DNA from: Pedobacter sp. R20-19
GTDB taxonomy: Bacteria; Bacteroidota; Bacteroidia; Sphingobacteriales; Sphingobacteriaceae
Length of the DNA stretch: 39,770 nt
NCBI RefSeq assembly: GCF_000708265.2
Contig: NZ_JCKI01000011.1
Span: 1-39,770, forward strand
Direction: 5' to 3'
The translations under genes were made by a program, and so were the position numbers. Under the pieces are notes generated by a model. It searched no databases. It was given only the letters and a program-made list of their open reading frames with translations, and had not been told where the DNA came from. Positions 23,223-32,597 of the stretch are shown piece by piece (the stretch's first letter is position 1; each line of letters starts with the position of its first letter).

Positions 23223-23259
23223 ATGAACAAAACTGATATGCTGTTTCGTTTTGGTGATG

Positions 23260-23289
23260 CAAATATAGACAGATTTATATTTCTGTCAA
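23260..23289 (-). promoter_or_regulatory. Bacteroidota-type promoter of tRNA unit 2
   Basis: On the minus strand CCTTG is followed after 19 bases by TATATTTG, an exact -7 box. The -7 box matches that of unit 1, but the spacer and -33 region do not, so the duplication boundary lies close to here. Confidence 0.75.
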
Positions 23290-23315
23290 GGGATTTTTTA
23301 TTAAAAATTTAATAT

Positions 23316-23804
23316 TTAGTTTAAATTGCTGGCTTTCAGTGCAAGTAAAATTAAATCAATTTCAAATCCACGCCCTTGTAGATAGGTGGTAAGCTTCATT
23401 TTTCTTTTTAAAGGGTTAGATTCGGTTAAAGTATTCGATTTTTTTATAGCTAAATTTTCCAGTGTTTGCATATAATCATCGTCATCTAAACTATATAGCG
23501 CCTTTTGTAAAATTTTATCGGGAACGCCTTTCAACTTTAAACCTTGTTTAATTTTTACCCGTCCCCATTTCTTAATGTTAAATTTTCCTGATGCATATGA
23601 CTTGGCAAACCGTTCTTCGTTCAAAAAATTATTTACAATGAGCTCTGATAAAATCTCTTCCAGGTCATCGCCACGGATGCCCCATTCTACCAATTTATAC
23701 CGGACTTCTTTTTGAGAGCGTTCCTGGTAAACACAAAAACTTTCTGCTTTGGCTAGTGCCTGTTTTTTGTCTAATATTGCTGTCTCTTGTTTGCCGCTTT
23801 TCAT
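23316..23804 (-). CDS. recX: RecX regulatory protein
   Basis: The 162-residue product has three-helix repeats typical of RecX. The first carries AESFCVYQERSQKEVRYKL and WGIRGDDLEEILSEL; the second has NNFLNEERFAKSYASGKFNIK then KWGRVKIKQGLKLKG. The N-F-L-[ND]-E-x-R-[FY]-A-x-x-[YF] segment is the family hallmark. RecX binds RecA filaments and limits strand exchange. The gene stands divergently from murF-alr, 58 bases away, and not beside recA. Confidence 0.92.
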   Translation of the reverse strand: MKSGKQETAILDKKQALAKAESFCVYQERSQKEVRYKLVEWGIRGDDLEEILSELIVNNFLNEERFAKSYASGKFNIKKWGRVKIKQGLKLKGVPDKILQKALYSLDDDDYMQTLENLAIKKSNTLTESNPLKRKMKLTTYLQGRGFEIDLILLALKASNLN

Positions 23805-23862
23805 AATTAATTGATGAAATTCGCAAAAATAATGGCCATTAAAGTATTTTTCGAATAATAAT

Positions 23863-26325
23863 ATGTTGCAGAACCCAATTTATACCCTTTCCAAAATTGC
23901 AGAAATTCTTAGTGCTGAGGTTAGATTAGTGCATGAAAAGGTAATTATACAATATCTGATTGTAGATAGCCGATCTGTAATGGTTCCTGAAAATTCATTG
24001 TTTTTCGCTTTATCTGCCCACCGGGATGGACATGAATTTATTAGGGATGCTTATCATAAACAGGTTCGGAATTTTGTCATCACAGAGAAAAAATACATCA
24101 CACTATATCCAGATTGTAATTTCATCATCGTTGAAGATTCAATGGTGGCGCTGCAACTTCTTGCTTTAGTACATCGTAAGCATTTTGATTTAAAAACGAT
24201 TGGCATTACCGGGAGCAATGGAAAAACCATTGTAAAAGAGTGGTTGTATCAGCTTTTAGCGGTTGATTTCAATATCATCCGGAGCCCGAAAAGTTATAAT
24301 TCACAAATTGGCGTACCACTATCCGTCTGGCAAATTAATACCAGTCATAACCTTGGTATTTTCGAAGCGGGTATTTCAGCAGTAGGGGAAATGGAAACAC
24401 TTGCCGAGATCATTCAGCCGCAAATTGGGATTTTAACCAATATTGGTGAAGCACACGCTGAGGGTTTTGCTTCAAAAAAAGAAAAGCTGGTGGAAAAGCT
24501 CAAGCTCTTTACAGGATGTGAGCTGCTGATTTACTCTCCAGATTATGTTGTTGAAGTTGATTCATCCGCATTGCCAGGACAGAAGAAATTTAGCTGGAGC
24601 GGCACACAAGGGGCTGATCTTCGCATTATTGAGGTGGAGCATGGTGCAGTAAAAAGTCACTTACGGGCAATTTATCAGGATCAGGAAATTAGCTGCATCT
24701 TGCCCTTTAAAGATAAGGCGTCGATAGAAAATGGCATCATCTGCTGGGCTACCTTACTGGCTTTTGGTTATTCACCAGAACAGGCTGGCGTACGATTGGA
24801 AAAACTGACACCCGTTAGTATGCGCCTTGAGCTGAAAAATGGCATTAACCAGTGTTCTATTATAGATGATTCTTATAGTGCCGATATCTCTTCGCTGGCC
24901 ATAGCGCTTGATTTTCTAAACCAGCAAAATCAGCATGCTAAAAAAACGGTTATCCTTTCCGAATTATTTGAGACTGGCAAAGATGATTTGATTTTATATA
25001 CAGAAATCGCCGATCTTCTTCAACAGAAAAGGATTAACCGCTTGATTGGAATTGGAAAACATATTGCCGGATATGCGGCACTTTTTAAGTGTGAAACACA
25101 GTTTTTTGTAGATACGGATGCCTTTATGCAGGCTTTTCCAGGTTTGCATTTTAACCATGAGACCATTTTAGTAAAAGGGGCGAGGCGTTTCGAATTTGGC
25201 AGAATCAGTAAAATCCTGACTCAGAAAATACATGATACGGTGTTGGAAATCGATCTGAATGCAATGGTAAGTAATCTCCACTTTTATCGTTCTAAACTGC
25301 GACCGGGTGTAAAGATTATGGCTATGGTAAAGGCTTTTTCATATGGAAGCGGGAGCTTTGAAATTGCCAATATGTTGCAGTTTCATAAGGTAGATTATCT
25401 GGCTGTGGCTTATGCTGATGAAGGAATCGCCTTGCGGAAAGCCGGGATCACACTTCCTATTATGGTAATGAGTCCGGAAGAATCTGCTTTTGAAGCAATC
25501 ATTAAGCATCATTTGGAACCTGAAATTTATAGCCTGGAAATTTTAAACAGTTTTTTAAATGCTATCCCGAAAGATGTTTTGAATTACCCTGTTCACTTAA
25601 AAATTGATAGTGGCATGCATCGCTTAGGGTTTGACCAAACAGAGGTTGATGATCTTTGTAAATTGCTTATTAACAACGCGCAAATTAGTGTTCAGAGTAT
25701 TTTTTCTCATTTGGTGGCGAGTGGGGAAGCGGAGCATGATGGTTTTACCCGCGAGCAGATGAATACCTTTAATTTGGTTTCAAAAAAACTAATTGATGGT
25801 TTAGGATATAAACCTTTATTGCACATCGCTAACACTTCAGGCATTAGCAGGTGGCCTGATAGCCAATTGGATATGGTTAGGTTAGGGATTGGCCTTTATG
25901 GGTTTGATACGGCGTTATATCGGAATCAGGGCTTACAAACGGTAATGGTTTTAAAAACGACCATTACACAGGTTAAAACCGTTGCACCTGGTGAGAGTGT
26001 TGGCTACAGTAGAAAGGGCTGGATGCCTAATGGCGGTAAAATAGCTACGATAAAAATTGGTTATGCAGATGGTTATAGTCGTGCATTTGGCAATGGTGTA
26101 GGAAAAATGTTGGTTAACGGACAATTGGTGCCAACCATCGGATCTATTTGTATGGATATGACCATTTTAGATATTACTGGTTTGGATGTAAGCGCCGGAG
26201 ATGAGGCCATTGTTTTTAATCATGAACACACCATCATGCAATTGGCAAGTGATACTGCTACGATTCCGTATGAGATTTTAACCAATATTTCTCAACGGGT
26301 GAAGCGGGTTTATTTTTATGAATAA
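23863..26325 (+). CDS. Bifunctional UDP-MurNAc-tripeptide D-Ala-D-Ala ligase / alanine racemase
   Basis: The 820-residue product fuses MurF and Alr, a known arrangement in Bacteroidota. The MurF half (1 to ~450) has the ATP loop GITGSNGKT (residues 114-122), SPKSYNSQIGVPLS, and the GVRLEKLTPVSMRLEL linker. The Alr half begins at about 455 (LEIDLNAMVSNLHFYR) with PLP lysine K490 in MAMVKAFSYGSGS, a conserved IDSGMHRLGF, the second catalytic Tyr in VGYSRKGW (Y715), and SICMDMT. It makes D-Ala and adds D-Ala-D-Ala to the peptidoglycan precursor in the cytoplasm. The racemase half looks complete. It starts 58 bases from divergent recX. Confidence 0.95.
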   Translation: MLQNPIYTLSKIAEILSAEVRLVHEKVIIQYLIVDSRSVMVPENSLFFALSAHRDGHEFIRDAYHKQVRNFVITEKKYITLYPDCNFIIVEDSMVALQLLALVHRKHFDLKTIGITGSNGKTIVKEWLYQLLAVDFNIIRSPKSYNSQIGVPLSVWQINTSHNLGIFEAGISAVGEMETLAEIIQPQIGILTNIGEAHAEGFASKKEKLVEKLKLFTGCELLIYSPDYVVEVDSSALPGQKKFSWSGTQGADLRIIEVEHGAVKSHLRAIYQDQEISCILPFKDKASIENGIICWATLLAFGYSPEQAGVRLEKLTPVSMRLELKNGINQCSIIDDSYSADISSLAIALDFLNQQNQHAKKTVILSELFETGKDDLILYTEIADLLQQKRINRLIGIGKHIAGYAALFKCETQFFVDTDAFMQAFPGLHFNHETILVKGARRFEFGRISKILTQKIHDTVLEIDLNAMVSNLHFYRSKLRPGVKIMAMVKAFSYGSGSFEIANMLQFHKVDYLAVAYADEGIALRKAGITLPIMVMSPEESAFEAIIKHHLEPEIYSLEILNSFLNAIPKDVLNYPVHLKIDSGMHRLGFDQTEVDDLCKLLINNAQISVQSIFSHLVASGEAEHDGFTREQMNTFNLVSKKLIDGLGYKPLLHIANTSGISRWPDSQLDMVRLGIGLYGFDTALYRNQGLQTVMVLKTTITQVKTVAPGESVGYSRKGWMPNGGKIATIKIGYADGYSRAFGNGVGKMLVNGQLVPTIGSICMDMTILDITGLDVSAGDEAIVFNHEHTIMQLASDTATIPYEILTNISQRVKRVYFYE

Positions 26326-26329
26326 GCTG

Positions 26330-26857
26330 GTTCATTTGTCATTTGTTCAATAGTTCATTAGTTTGGGTGCAGATAGCCAGGTTCATTTGTCATTTGTTCA
26401 ATAGTCATTAGTTTGGGTGCAGATAAACTGGTTCATTTGTCATTAGTTCAATAGTCATTAGTTTGGGTGCAGATAAAGGTGCAGATAGATTGGTTCATTT
26501 GTCATTTGTTCAATAGTCATTGGTTAGGGTGCAGATAGATTGGTTCATTTGTCATTTGTTCAATAGTCATTGGTTAGGGTGCAGATAGATTGGTTCATTT
26601 GTCATTAGTTTAATAGCCATAAGTTTGGGTGCAGATAATCTGGTTTATTTGTCATTGGTTCATTTGTCATTTGTTCAATAGTCATTGGTTAGGGTACAGA
26701 TAATCTGGTTCATTTGTCATTTGTTCAATAGTCATTGGTTAGGGTACAGATAATCTGGTTCATTTGTCATTTGTTCAATAGTCATTGGTTAGGGTGCAGA
26801 TAAACTGTTTCATTTGTCATTAGGTTAATAGTCATTAATTTGGGCGCAATTAATAAG
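26330..26857. repeat. 50-bp tandem repeat (minisatellite), about 10.5 units
   Basis: The unit begins GTTCATTTGTCATTTGTTCA, continues ATAGTCATTGGTTAGGG and ends TGCAGATAGATTG. It is present about ten times head to tail right after the murF-alr stop. Some neighbours are identical over the whole unit, for example the two units starting near 26493 and 26543. One unit has a 12-bp insertion (AAGGTGCAGATA) and one is cut to 15 bp. There are no spacers and no open frame. Confidence 0.9.
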
Positions 26858-26865
26858 CCATGCTA

Positions 26866-26955
26866 ACCAATGAACTAATGACTATTGAACCAATGAACTA
26901 ATAGCTATTGAACTAATGAACTTTCAGACTAATAAATCATTAACTACCAACTATT
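26866..26955. repeat. Inverted-orientation tail of the minisatellite
   Basis: AACCAATGAACTAATGACTA, then TTGAACCAATGAACTAATAG and similar, is the reverse complement of the TTCATT/TAGTCATTGGTT parts of the preceding array. Transcripts through both could fold into long hairpins before the DUF502 gene. Confidence 0.7.
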
Positions 26956-26980
26956 GAACATTTTTAAATAAGTTTGCAGC

Positions 26981-27571
26981 ATGAACAAAATCGGGAAAGC
27001 TATTTTAAACTATCTGATCAAAGGTTTATTAATTGTGGTACCCATCGCTGTGAGTATATTTATTGTGGTTTGGGCTGTTACTACCGTTGATAGCTGGCTG
27101 AATGTCAATAATATACTAGGGGTTAATCCACAGACGGGTGAAAGCAGAAACATCCCGGGTTTAGGCTTGCTAACTGTTTTAACCATCATTTTACTGGCTG
27201 GTATTTTTGTGACTAATTTGGTTACGGAACCGATGTACAATTGGTTTCAACGGATGATGCAGCGGTTGCCTTTACTTAACTTTATTTATTCTTCCATAAA
27301 AGATTTAACCGAAGCCTTTGTGGGTGATGAAAAGAAATTTAATCATCCGGTATTGGTTGAGGTAGAAGGGGGATTGAAGAAAATCGGTTTCCTTACGCAG
27401 AATGATCTTCATAAACTGGATTTGCCTGATGATGTGGCGGTTTACTTTCCCTTGTCGTACTCTTTTGCAGGTCAGCTTTGTATTGTAAAAAGAGAAAAGG
27501 TTAAAGATTTAAATATGAGTGCGGCTGAAGCCATGAAATTGGTGGTAAGTGGCGGCGTAAGCGGACTTTAA
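26981..27571 (+). CDS. DUF502-family membrane protein
   Basis: The 196-residue protein has two N-terminal membrane helices (LIKGLLIVVPIAVSIFIVVW and GLGLLTVLTIILLAGIFVTN), then a conserved EPMYNWFQRMMQRLPLLNFI segment followed by YSSIKDLTEAF, which are DUF502 hallmarks, and a soluble C-terminal domain with F-x-P-[LT]-[ST]-x-x-x-x-G. The function is not known. It may form part of a small envelope complex. It has a normal length for the family. Confidence 0.9.
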   Translation: MNKIGKAILNYLIKGLLIVVPIAVSIFIVVWAVTTVDSWLNVNNILGVNPQTGESRNIPGLGLLTVLTIILLAGIFVTNLVTEPMYNWFQRMMQRLPLLNFIYSSIKDLTEAFVGDEKKFNHPVLVEVEGGLKKIGFLTQNDLHKLDLPDDVAVYFPLSYSFAGQLCIVKREKVKDLNMSAAEAMKLVVSGGVSGL

Positions 27572-27578
27572 CACTATA

Positions 27579-27803
27579 GCGTCACGTCTTACAGAACTTG
27601 ATTTCAAGATCTTCAGAAACGAATCTAAAGCACCCATGAATTATCTGCTATTAAGCTGGTATTCATTGGATGACTAATTAAGTATTTTAGAATTTGGGTT
27701 TGTCTTCAAGCGTCTTACTGAACTTGATTCAGGATCTTCAAAAACGAATCTAAAGAAACCGATGAATATCTGCATCAATCTAGTATCCATCGGATGACCA
27801 ATT
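27579..27803. repeat. Two ~100-bp direct repeats
   Basis: GTCTTACAGAACTTGATTTC (from 27586) and GTCTTACTGAACTTGATTCA (from 27712) begin two copies that both continue with GATCTTCA, AACGAATCTAAAG, ATGAAT, ATCTGC, GTAT-CAT and GGATGAC. They fill most of the gap after the DUF502 gene. Similar AACTTGATTCAG words occur at 35231-35251, so this is a dispersed family. Confidence 0.75.
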
Positions 27804-27822
27804 TTAAGGTGGGTTGTTAAAC

Positions 27823-28317
27823 CTAAAATATACCTCTACCTGTTGATAAAATGATCATCACAATGATCAATGCATAAAGCAGTCTGGTATAATATTCTCT
27901 GATAAATAACCCCGCCACCATTAATAAATCGTCTTCAGTATTGGTGTGGATTAAGCCGCTGCTTGAGGATGAATTATAGATTATCTGTTTGTTTTTATGG
28001 TTATTTACCGACCATCTGCTGAACCAGCTATTCTGAAAGCTCCAGTCGAATTCTTCGCCGGTGGTACAATATATTTTTGCTTTAAAGCCCAGCCAATCAT
28101 AACGAATGATTGCTAAAACTTCATTTTTATTATTAAGAATTTTGGATTCGGGCTTGGAATAGCCTTCACTTTTTAAAAGGTAAATTCCTGATTGCGTGGT
28201 GGCAATGGCGGAGTTTTTTAAAGAAAAGAAATTTAGAGAAAATTTTATTAGCGCATCTTCAAATACCTGATAATTACTATCAAATAAGCCTTTTCTCCAG
28301 TTCAATATTTTCTCCAT
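27823..28317 (-). CDS. Protein of unknown function with a C-terminal membrane anchor
   Basis: The product has 164 residues from the ATG at 28317; a GTG one codon upstream is possible. The body is a mixed beta-rich domain with repeated short strands (SAIATTQSGIYLLKSEGYS, NEVLAIIRYDWLGFKAKIY), somewhat like a tubby/LURP-type barrel, but I cannot assign it. The end YYTRLLYALIIVMIILSTGR is a single membrane helix with a short tail, so it is probably tail-anchored. It stands alone. Confidence 0.6.
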   Translation of the reverse strand: MEKILNWRKGLFDSNYQVFEDALIKFSLNFFSLKNSAIATTQSGIYLLKSEGYSKPESKILNNKNEVLAIIRYDWLGFKAKIYCTTGEEFDWSFQNSWFSRWSVNNHKNKQIIYNSSSSSGLIHTNTEDDLLMVAGLFIREYYTRLLYALIIVMIILSTGRGIF

Positions 28318-28380
28318 CACGCCAAGGGTTTGCTTTAAGACTTCCGATTAAACGAATCGTTACAAAAAATGTTTGTAATA

Positions 28381-28413
28381 AAAAAAAGTGCCTGTAAAAC
28401 GAGCACTTTTTTT
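28381..28413 (-). terminator. Bidirectional intrinsic terminator
   Basis: AAAAAAAGTGC (28381-28391) pairs perfectly with GCACTTTTTTT (28403-28413) around an 11-base loop. It lies downstream of the minus-strand LOG gene and would stop its transcript before the next gene. Confidence 0.8.
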
Positions 28414-28546
28414 ATAATGATTTGAATTTTCAAGGATTAAATGAGCGCATATTACTTCAACATGATTTCAATTTTGAAGGATTGAATGAGAGAATATTTC
28501 AATATCCAAATCCTCAAATTCTTTTAAGCCTGTTCTTTAATCTTAT

Positions 28547-29254
28547 TTAAAAATTAGGTTTTAGTACATATTTATCATAGAACCTGAAAATATGTTCTGC
28601 AGCTTCTTCGGCGGTATCCACCAATCTAAATAAGTTCAAATCTTCTTCGTGGATATTGTGTTCTTTTTGTAGCATGGTTCCTTTAATCCAGTCTATTAAA
28701 CCACTCCAATAATCTTTACCCAATAAAACAATCGGGAAACGTGCAATTTTGCCTGTTTGAATTAAAGTTAAAGCTTCAAAAAGTTCATCCATAGTGCCAA
28801 AACCACCTGGTAAAACCACAAAGCCCTGACTGTATTTCATAAACATCACCTTGCGAACAAAGAAATAATCAAATTCAAGCAACTTGTTGTGATCGATATA
28901 TTTATTATGAAACTGCTCAAATGGCAATTCGATATTAAGACCTACAGATTTACCTCCATTGGTATGCGCACCTTTATTACCAGCTTCCATAATACCCGGG
29001 CCGCCACCTGTAATTACGCCATAACCGCGATCAGTTAAAAGTTTACCGCATTGTTCTGCCAGTTGATAATATCTATTGGTTTCTGCCGTACGGGCGGAAC
29101 CATAAATGGTTACGCAGGGACCGATTTTTGCTAGTTTTTCGAAACCGTCAACAAATTCGGCCATTATTTTAAAAATTTGCCAGGAATCTGTTACTTTAAT
29201 TTCCTGCCAGTCCTTATTTTCAAAGGCACTTCTAATTTTTTCTTCACTCGTCAT
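28547..29254 (-). CDS. LOG-family (TIGR00730-type) Rossmann-fold protein
   Basis: The 235-residue product carries VTIYGSARTAETNRYY, a GVITGGGPGIMEAGNKGA motif, and the signature VLPGGFGTMDELFEALT. These mark the lysine-decarboxylase-like LOG family, many of which are cytokinin-type nucleoside 5'-monophosphate phosphoribohydrolases. The conserved Arg and the PGGxGTxxE motif needed for that reaction are present. It follows the symporter gene by 18 bases on the same strand, so the two are probably co-transcribed. Confidence 0.92.
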   Translation of the reverse strand: MTSEEKIRSAFENKDWQEIKVTDSWQIFKIMAEFVDGFEKLAKIGPCVTIYGSARTAETNRYYQLAEQCGKLLTDRGYGVITGGGPGIMEAGNKGAHTNGGKSVGLNIELPFEQFHNKYIDHNKLLEFDYFFVRKVMFMKYSQGFVVLPGGFGTMDELFEALTLIQTGKIARFPIVLLGKDYWSGLIDWIKGTMLQKEHNIHEEDLNLFRLVDTAEEAAEHIFRFYDKYVLKPNF

Positions 29255-29272
29255 ATATACGCTATTCTAATA

Positions 29273-30781
29273 TTAAAATTGTGTTTGCGCATCAGTCTTT
29301 TTGCTGATTAAAAGCAAACCTATAAAAGTGATTAAACCGTTAATTAAAATCAGCTCAACACTAAAAACGTAACCACCCAGTAAGCTGGTTGAATACGTGG
29401 AAAGCAAGTAACATAAAAAAGGCGATAATATGCAAACTATTGGTACTAATTTATCGTGGAGACCACGTTTTTTTACAAATAATCCAAAACTATATAATCC
29501 TAAAAGTGGTCCGTAGGTATAAGAGGCAATGGTAAATATTAAGCTGACTACAGATGAACTGTTGAGTACGTTGATTACAATAATCACTAAAAACATTAAA
29601 ATAGAAAAGGCAATGTGAACGGTATGGCGTTTTTTTACCGCATCTTTAGCATTCACATTTTCAGCTTTTGCCATGCCTAAAAAATCTACACAGAAGGAGG
29701 TGGTAAGTGCAGTTAAGGCAGAATCTGTTGTGGCGAAAGTTGCTGCTGTTAAACCCAGCATAAAAATAATGGCTGGTATTGCACCTAAATGATTTAAGGC
29801 AATTTCTGGAAATAATAAATCTGTTCTTGGTTTTCCGGTGATGTGATCTAATGGGATATCGATACCATTTTTAGCAGCGAAAATGTATAGTAAAGCACCA
29901 ACACTTAAAAAGAATACATTCAGGATTACAAATACACCAGTAAAGGTAAACATGTTTTTTTGTGCCTCTTTAATGGTACCCATGCTTAAATTTTTCTGCA
30001 TTAAATCCTGATCTAAACCAGTCATGGCAATGGTAACGAAAATACCACCGATAAACTGTTTGCTGAAGTAGAATTTGTTGGTTAGAAAATCATCTAAAAA
30101 GAAAATTTTTGAATAGCTGCTACTTTTAATGGTTTCAAATGCTTGTGGTATATTAAAATTGAGGCTGTTACAAATGAAATAGATGGTGAGGAAAACAGAC
30201 AGCACCAAAAAAAATGTTTGTAAAGTATCAGTGATGATAATGGTCTTTAGGCCACCTTTAAAGGTGTATGACCAAATCAGGGCAAGTGATATCAGCACCG
30301 TTAGCCAAAAAGGAATGCCATAGTTATCAAAGATGAAGCGCTGTAAAACAATCACCACTAAATATAACCTGGTGGCTGAACCTAATGTTCTGCTGAGCAA
30401 AAATATGGAAGCTGCAGTTTTATAACTGTAATGCCCTAATCGTTGTTCAATATAGCTGTAAATGGAGGTAAGTTTCATCCGGTAATACAGCGGCAGTAAT
30501 ACCGTGCAAATAATAATGAAACCAACTGCATTGCCTAAAACGAACTGGAAATATTGGAACTGGTTTCCGGCTGGCGCACCAACCTCGCCGGGTACGGAAA
30601 TAAAGGTTACGCCTGAAAGGGCAGTTCCAATCATACCAAATGCCACTAAATACCATTTTGAGTTTCTATTGGCAACAAAAAACGAGTTATTGTCTGACGA
30701 ATCTTTAGAGGTTACGAATGAAATAATAATCAGTAATAAAAAGTAACCGATTAGAAAGCATAAAAGTATAGTTGGCGACAT
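29273..30781 (-). CDS. Sodium:solute symporter (SSS family)
   Basis: The 502-residue protein has about 13 hydrophobic helices, an N-terminal DSSDNNSFFVANRNSKWYL loop after the first helix, and GMIGTALSGVTFISVPG in the second, as in SSS transporters. FVTIAMTGLDQDLMQKNLS and AATFATTDSALTALTTSF match the family sodium-site regions. It would import a small organic solute with Na+. The substrate cannot be inferred; members include sugar, sialic acid and proline carriers. First gene of a two-gene unit with the LOG protein. Confidence 0.92.
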   Translation of the reverse strand: MSPTILLCFLIGYFLLLIIISFVTSKDSSDNNSFFVANRNSKWYLVAFGMIGTALSGVTFISVPGEVGAPAGNQFQYFQFVLGNAVGFIIICTVLLPLYYRMKLTSIYSYIEQRLGHYSYKTAASIFLLSRTLGSATRLYLVVIVLQRFIFDNYGIPFWLTVLISLALIWSYTFKGGLKTIIITDTLQTFFLVLSVFLTIYFICNSLNFNIPQAFETIKSSSYSKIFFLDDFLTNKFYFSKQFIGGIFVTIAMTGLDQDLMQKNLSMGTIKEAQKNMFTFTGVFVILNVFFLSVGALLYIFAAKNGIDIPLDHITGKPRTDLLFPEIALNHLGAIPAIIFMLGLTAATFATTDSALTALTTSFCVDFLGMAKAENVNAKDAVKKRHTVHIAFSILMFLVIIVINVLNSSSVVSLIFTIASYTYGPLLGLYSFGLFVKKRGLHDKLVPIVCILSPFLCYLLSTYSTSLLGGYVFSVELILINGLITFIGLLLISKKTDAQTQF

Positions 30782-30922
30782 GGTTTTGTTTTAAGCTGTT
30801 AAATGTAAGAAATTAATATTAGTTGTTTTGTTGGTTAGATGGTTAGTTTTTTCTATGCCGGCACAAAATAACTAAAAACCCAAATCACTAAGAAACCAAA
30901 CAACTATTTCATATTTTTGTAC

Positions 30923-31540
30923 ATGAATTTTTCATCCAAACTGCTTGAAGATGCAGTAAACGAATTCTCTAAATTACCTGGTGTAGGACAAAAGACAGCT
31001 CTGCGTTTGGTGTTACATCTTTTAAATAAAGAACAGGAGGAAGTGAATCAGTTTGGCAATACCTTTATCAAGCTTAAACAACAAATCAAACATTGTAGCA
31101 TCTGTCATAATATATCAGATTTTACAATTTGTGAAATATGTACATCACCTAAGCGAGATAAAGAAACGATTTGCGTGGTAGAAGATACCCGTGATGTAAT
31201 GGCCATCGAAAATACCGGACAGTATTATGGGGTATATCATGTTTTAGGTGGATTGATTTCTCCTATGGATGGTATTGGCCCAACTGATTTGTTTATTGAT
31301 GGATTGGTTGCCAGGGTATCTACCGGGGGGATCAAAGAAATTATTCTGGCCTTGAGTCCGAATATGGAAGGCGATACCACACTTTTTTATCTGTATAAGC
31401 GCTTAAAAGAATTTAATGTTCCGGTAACTACTATTGCGAGGGGAATTGCTTTTGGTGGTGAACTGGAATATACGGATGAAATAACACTCGGCCGCTCCAT
31501 CATTACCCGTGTGCCTTATGAAACAGCAATGATGAAATAG
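30923..31540 (+). CDS. recR: Recombination mediator RecR
   Basis: The product has 205 residues from the ATG at 30923; a TTG two codons earlier is unlikely. It has the N-terminal helix-hairpin-helix (KLPGVGQKTALRLVLHLL), a four-Cys zinc finger (C-x2-C near CSICHNIS and C-x2-C at CEICTS), and a Toprim domain (ICVVEDTRDVMAIENTG, YYGVYHVLGG, then a TLFYLYKRL region). It ends with the ATP-like GGELEYTDEITLGRSI motif. RecR works with RecO and RecF in gap repair. It reads divergently from the symporter gene. Confidence 0.96.
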   Translation: MNFSSKLLEDAVNEFSKLPGVGQKTALRLVLHLLNKEQEEVNQFGNTFIKLKQQIKHCSICHNISDFTICEICTSPKRDKETICVVEDTRDVMAIENTGQYYGVYHVLGGLISPMDGIGPTDLFIDGLVARVSTGGIKEIILALSPNMEGDTTLFYLYKRLKEFNVPVTTIARGIAFGGELEYTDEITLGRSIITRVPYETAMMK

Positions 31541-31643
31541 TTGGGAGTTGAGAGTCGCCGGTCAGGAATAAATAATAAAATAGAATAGTTGCCAAGTCTT
31601 GCTACTCACTACTAATACTTGCTACTCAATATTACTAAAAAAA

Positions 31644-32462
31644 ATGAACCTCAAAAATAAAGTCATCATCATTACCGGGGCATCCAGCGGAATTGGAAAA
31701 GCTTGTGCTGAAGAATTTGCCAAACGTGGCGCCAATTTGGTTTTGGCTGCACGTCAATATGTAACGCTTTGCGAAATTACTGCTGATTTAGAAAAGAAAT
31801 ACAAGATTAGAGCTGTTGCGGTTCAGGCAGATGTAAGTAAGGAAGCTGATTGTGAATTGCTTATTAAGCAGGCATTGGTTTCGTTTCAGAAAATTGATAT
31901 TTTGGTAAACAATGCCGGTTTATCCATGCGTGCATTATTTAATGATCTCGATTTATCTGTACTTAAAAACCTGATGGATGTGAACTTCTGGGGGACGGTT
32001 TATTGCACCAAATATGCCTTGCCAGAAATTCTGAAAACTAAGGGTACGGTGGTCGGAATTTCTTCCATTGCCGGTTACAGAGGTTTACCTGGGCGAACAG
32101 GTTATTCGGCTTCAAAATTTGCCATGAATGGCTTTATGGAATCACTTCGTACGGAACTTTTAAAAACTGGTGTAAATGTTTTAGTGGCTTGTCCGGGGTT
32201 CACAGCTTCTAATATTCGCGTCACAGCGCTCTCAAAAGATGGTGCGGCTCATGGTGAAACCAGTATGGATGAGGGAAAAATGATGACATCTGAAGAAGTT
32301 GCCAGTATTATTGCCGATGGAATTGAGAAACGCAAACGGACTTTAGTGATGACGGGTCAGGGAAAACTGGCTGTTTGGATGAATAAGTTATTTCCTGCTT
32401 TTGTAGATAAAAAGGTTTTCGATTTATTTGCTAAAGAGAAGAATCCGCTGATTAAGGCTTAG
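31644..32462 (+). CDS. Short-chain dehydrogenase/reductase
   Basis: The product has 272 residues from the ATG at 31644; the frame is open to a TTG at 31599, but the Rossmann fold begins right after the ATG (MNLKNKVIIITGASSGIGKA). It shows the TGxxxGxG cofactor motif (T11 to G18), LVNNAG, the Ser in GISSIAG, and the catalytic YSASK. The C-terminal part resembles the DHRS7/YqjQ-like classical SDRs. Cofactor is probably NADP, since an R follows strand 2 (LAARQ). Substrate unknown. It lies 103 bases after recR. Confidence 0.92.
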   Translation: MNLKNKVIIITGASSGIGKACAEEFAKRGANLVLAARQYVTLCEITADLEKKYKIRAVAVQADVSKEADCELLIKQALVSFQKIDILVNNAGLSMRALFNDLDLSVLKNLMDVNFWGTVYCTKYALPEILKTKGTVVGISSIAGYRGLPGRTGYSASKFAMNGFMESLRTELLKTGVNVLVACPGFTASNIRVTALSKDGAAHGETSMDEGKMMTSEEVASIIADGIEKRKRTLVMTGQGKLAVWMNKLFPAFVDKKVFDLFAKEKNPLIKA

Positions 32463-32540
32463 CGCTAAAAGCTAAAAGGCTAAAGCTGAAAGACTAAAGC
32501 TAAAAGGCTAAAGCTTAAGACTAAAGTGAAAAGCTAAAAT
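32463..32540. repeat. Low-complexity CTAAAG-type repeat
   Basis: Variants of GCTAAAAG/GCTAAAGCT/GACTAAAGC occur about eight times in succession between the SDR and esterase genes. It is a degenerate short tandem repeat, without coding sense. Confidence 0.6.
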
Positions 32541-32597
32541 ATTTAAACACTTGATTATTGCTACTCGCTACACATTCAACACTCGCTAAAAACCTTC

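Noticed and set aside
26330..26857. CRISPR array
   Set aside because: The units are directly adjacent 50-bp repeats without variable spacers, and there are no cas genes.
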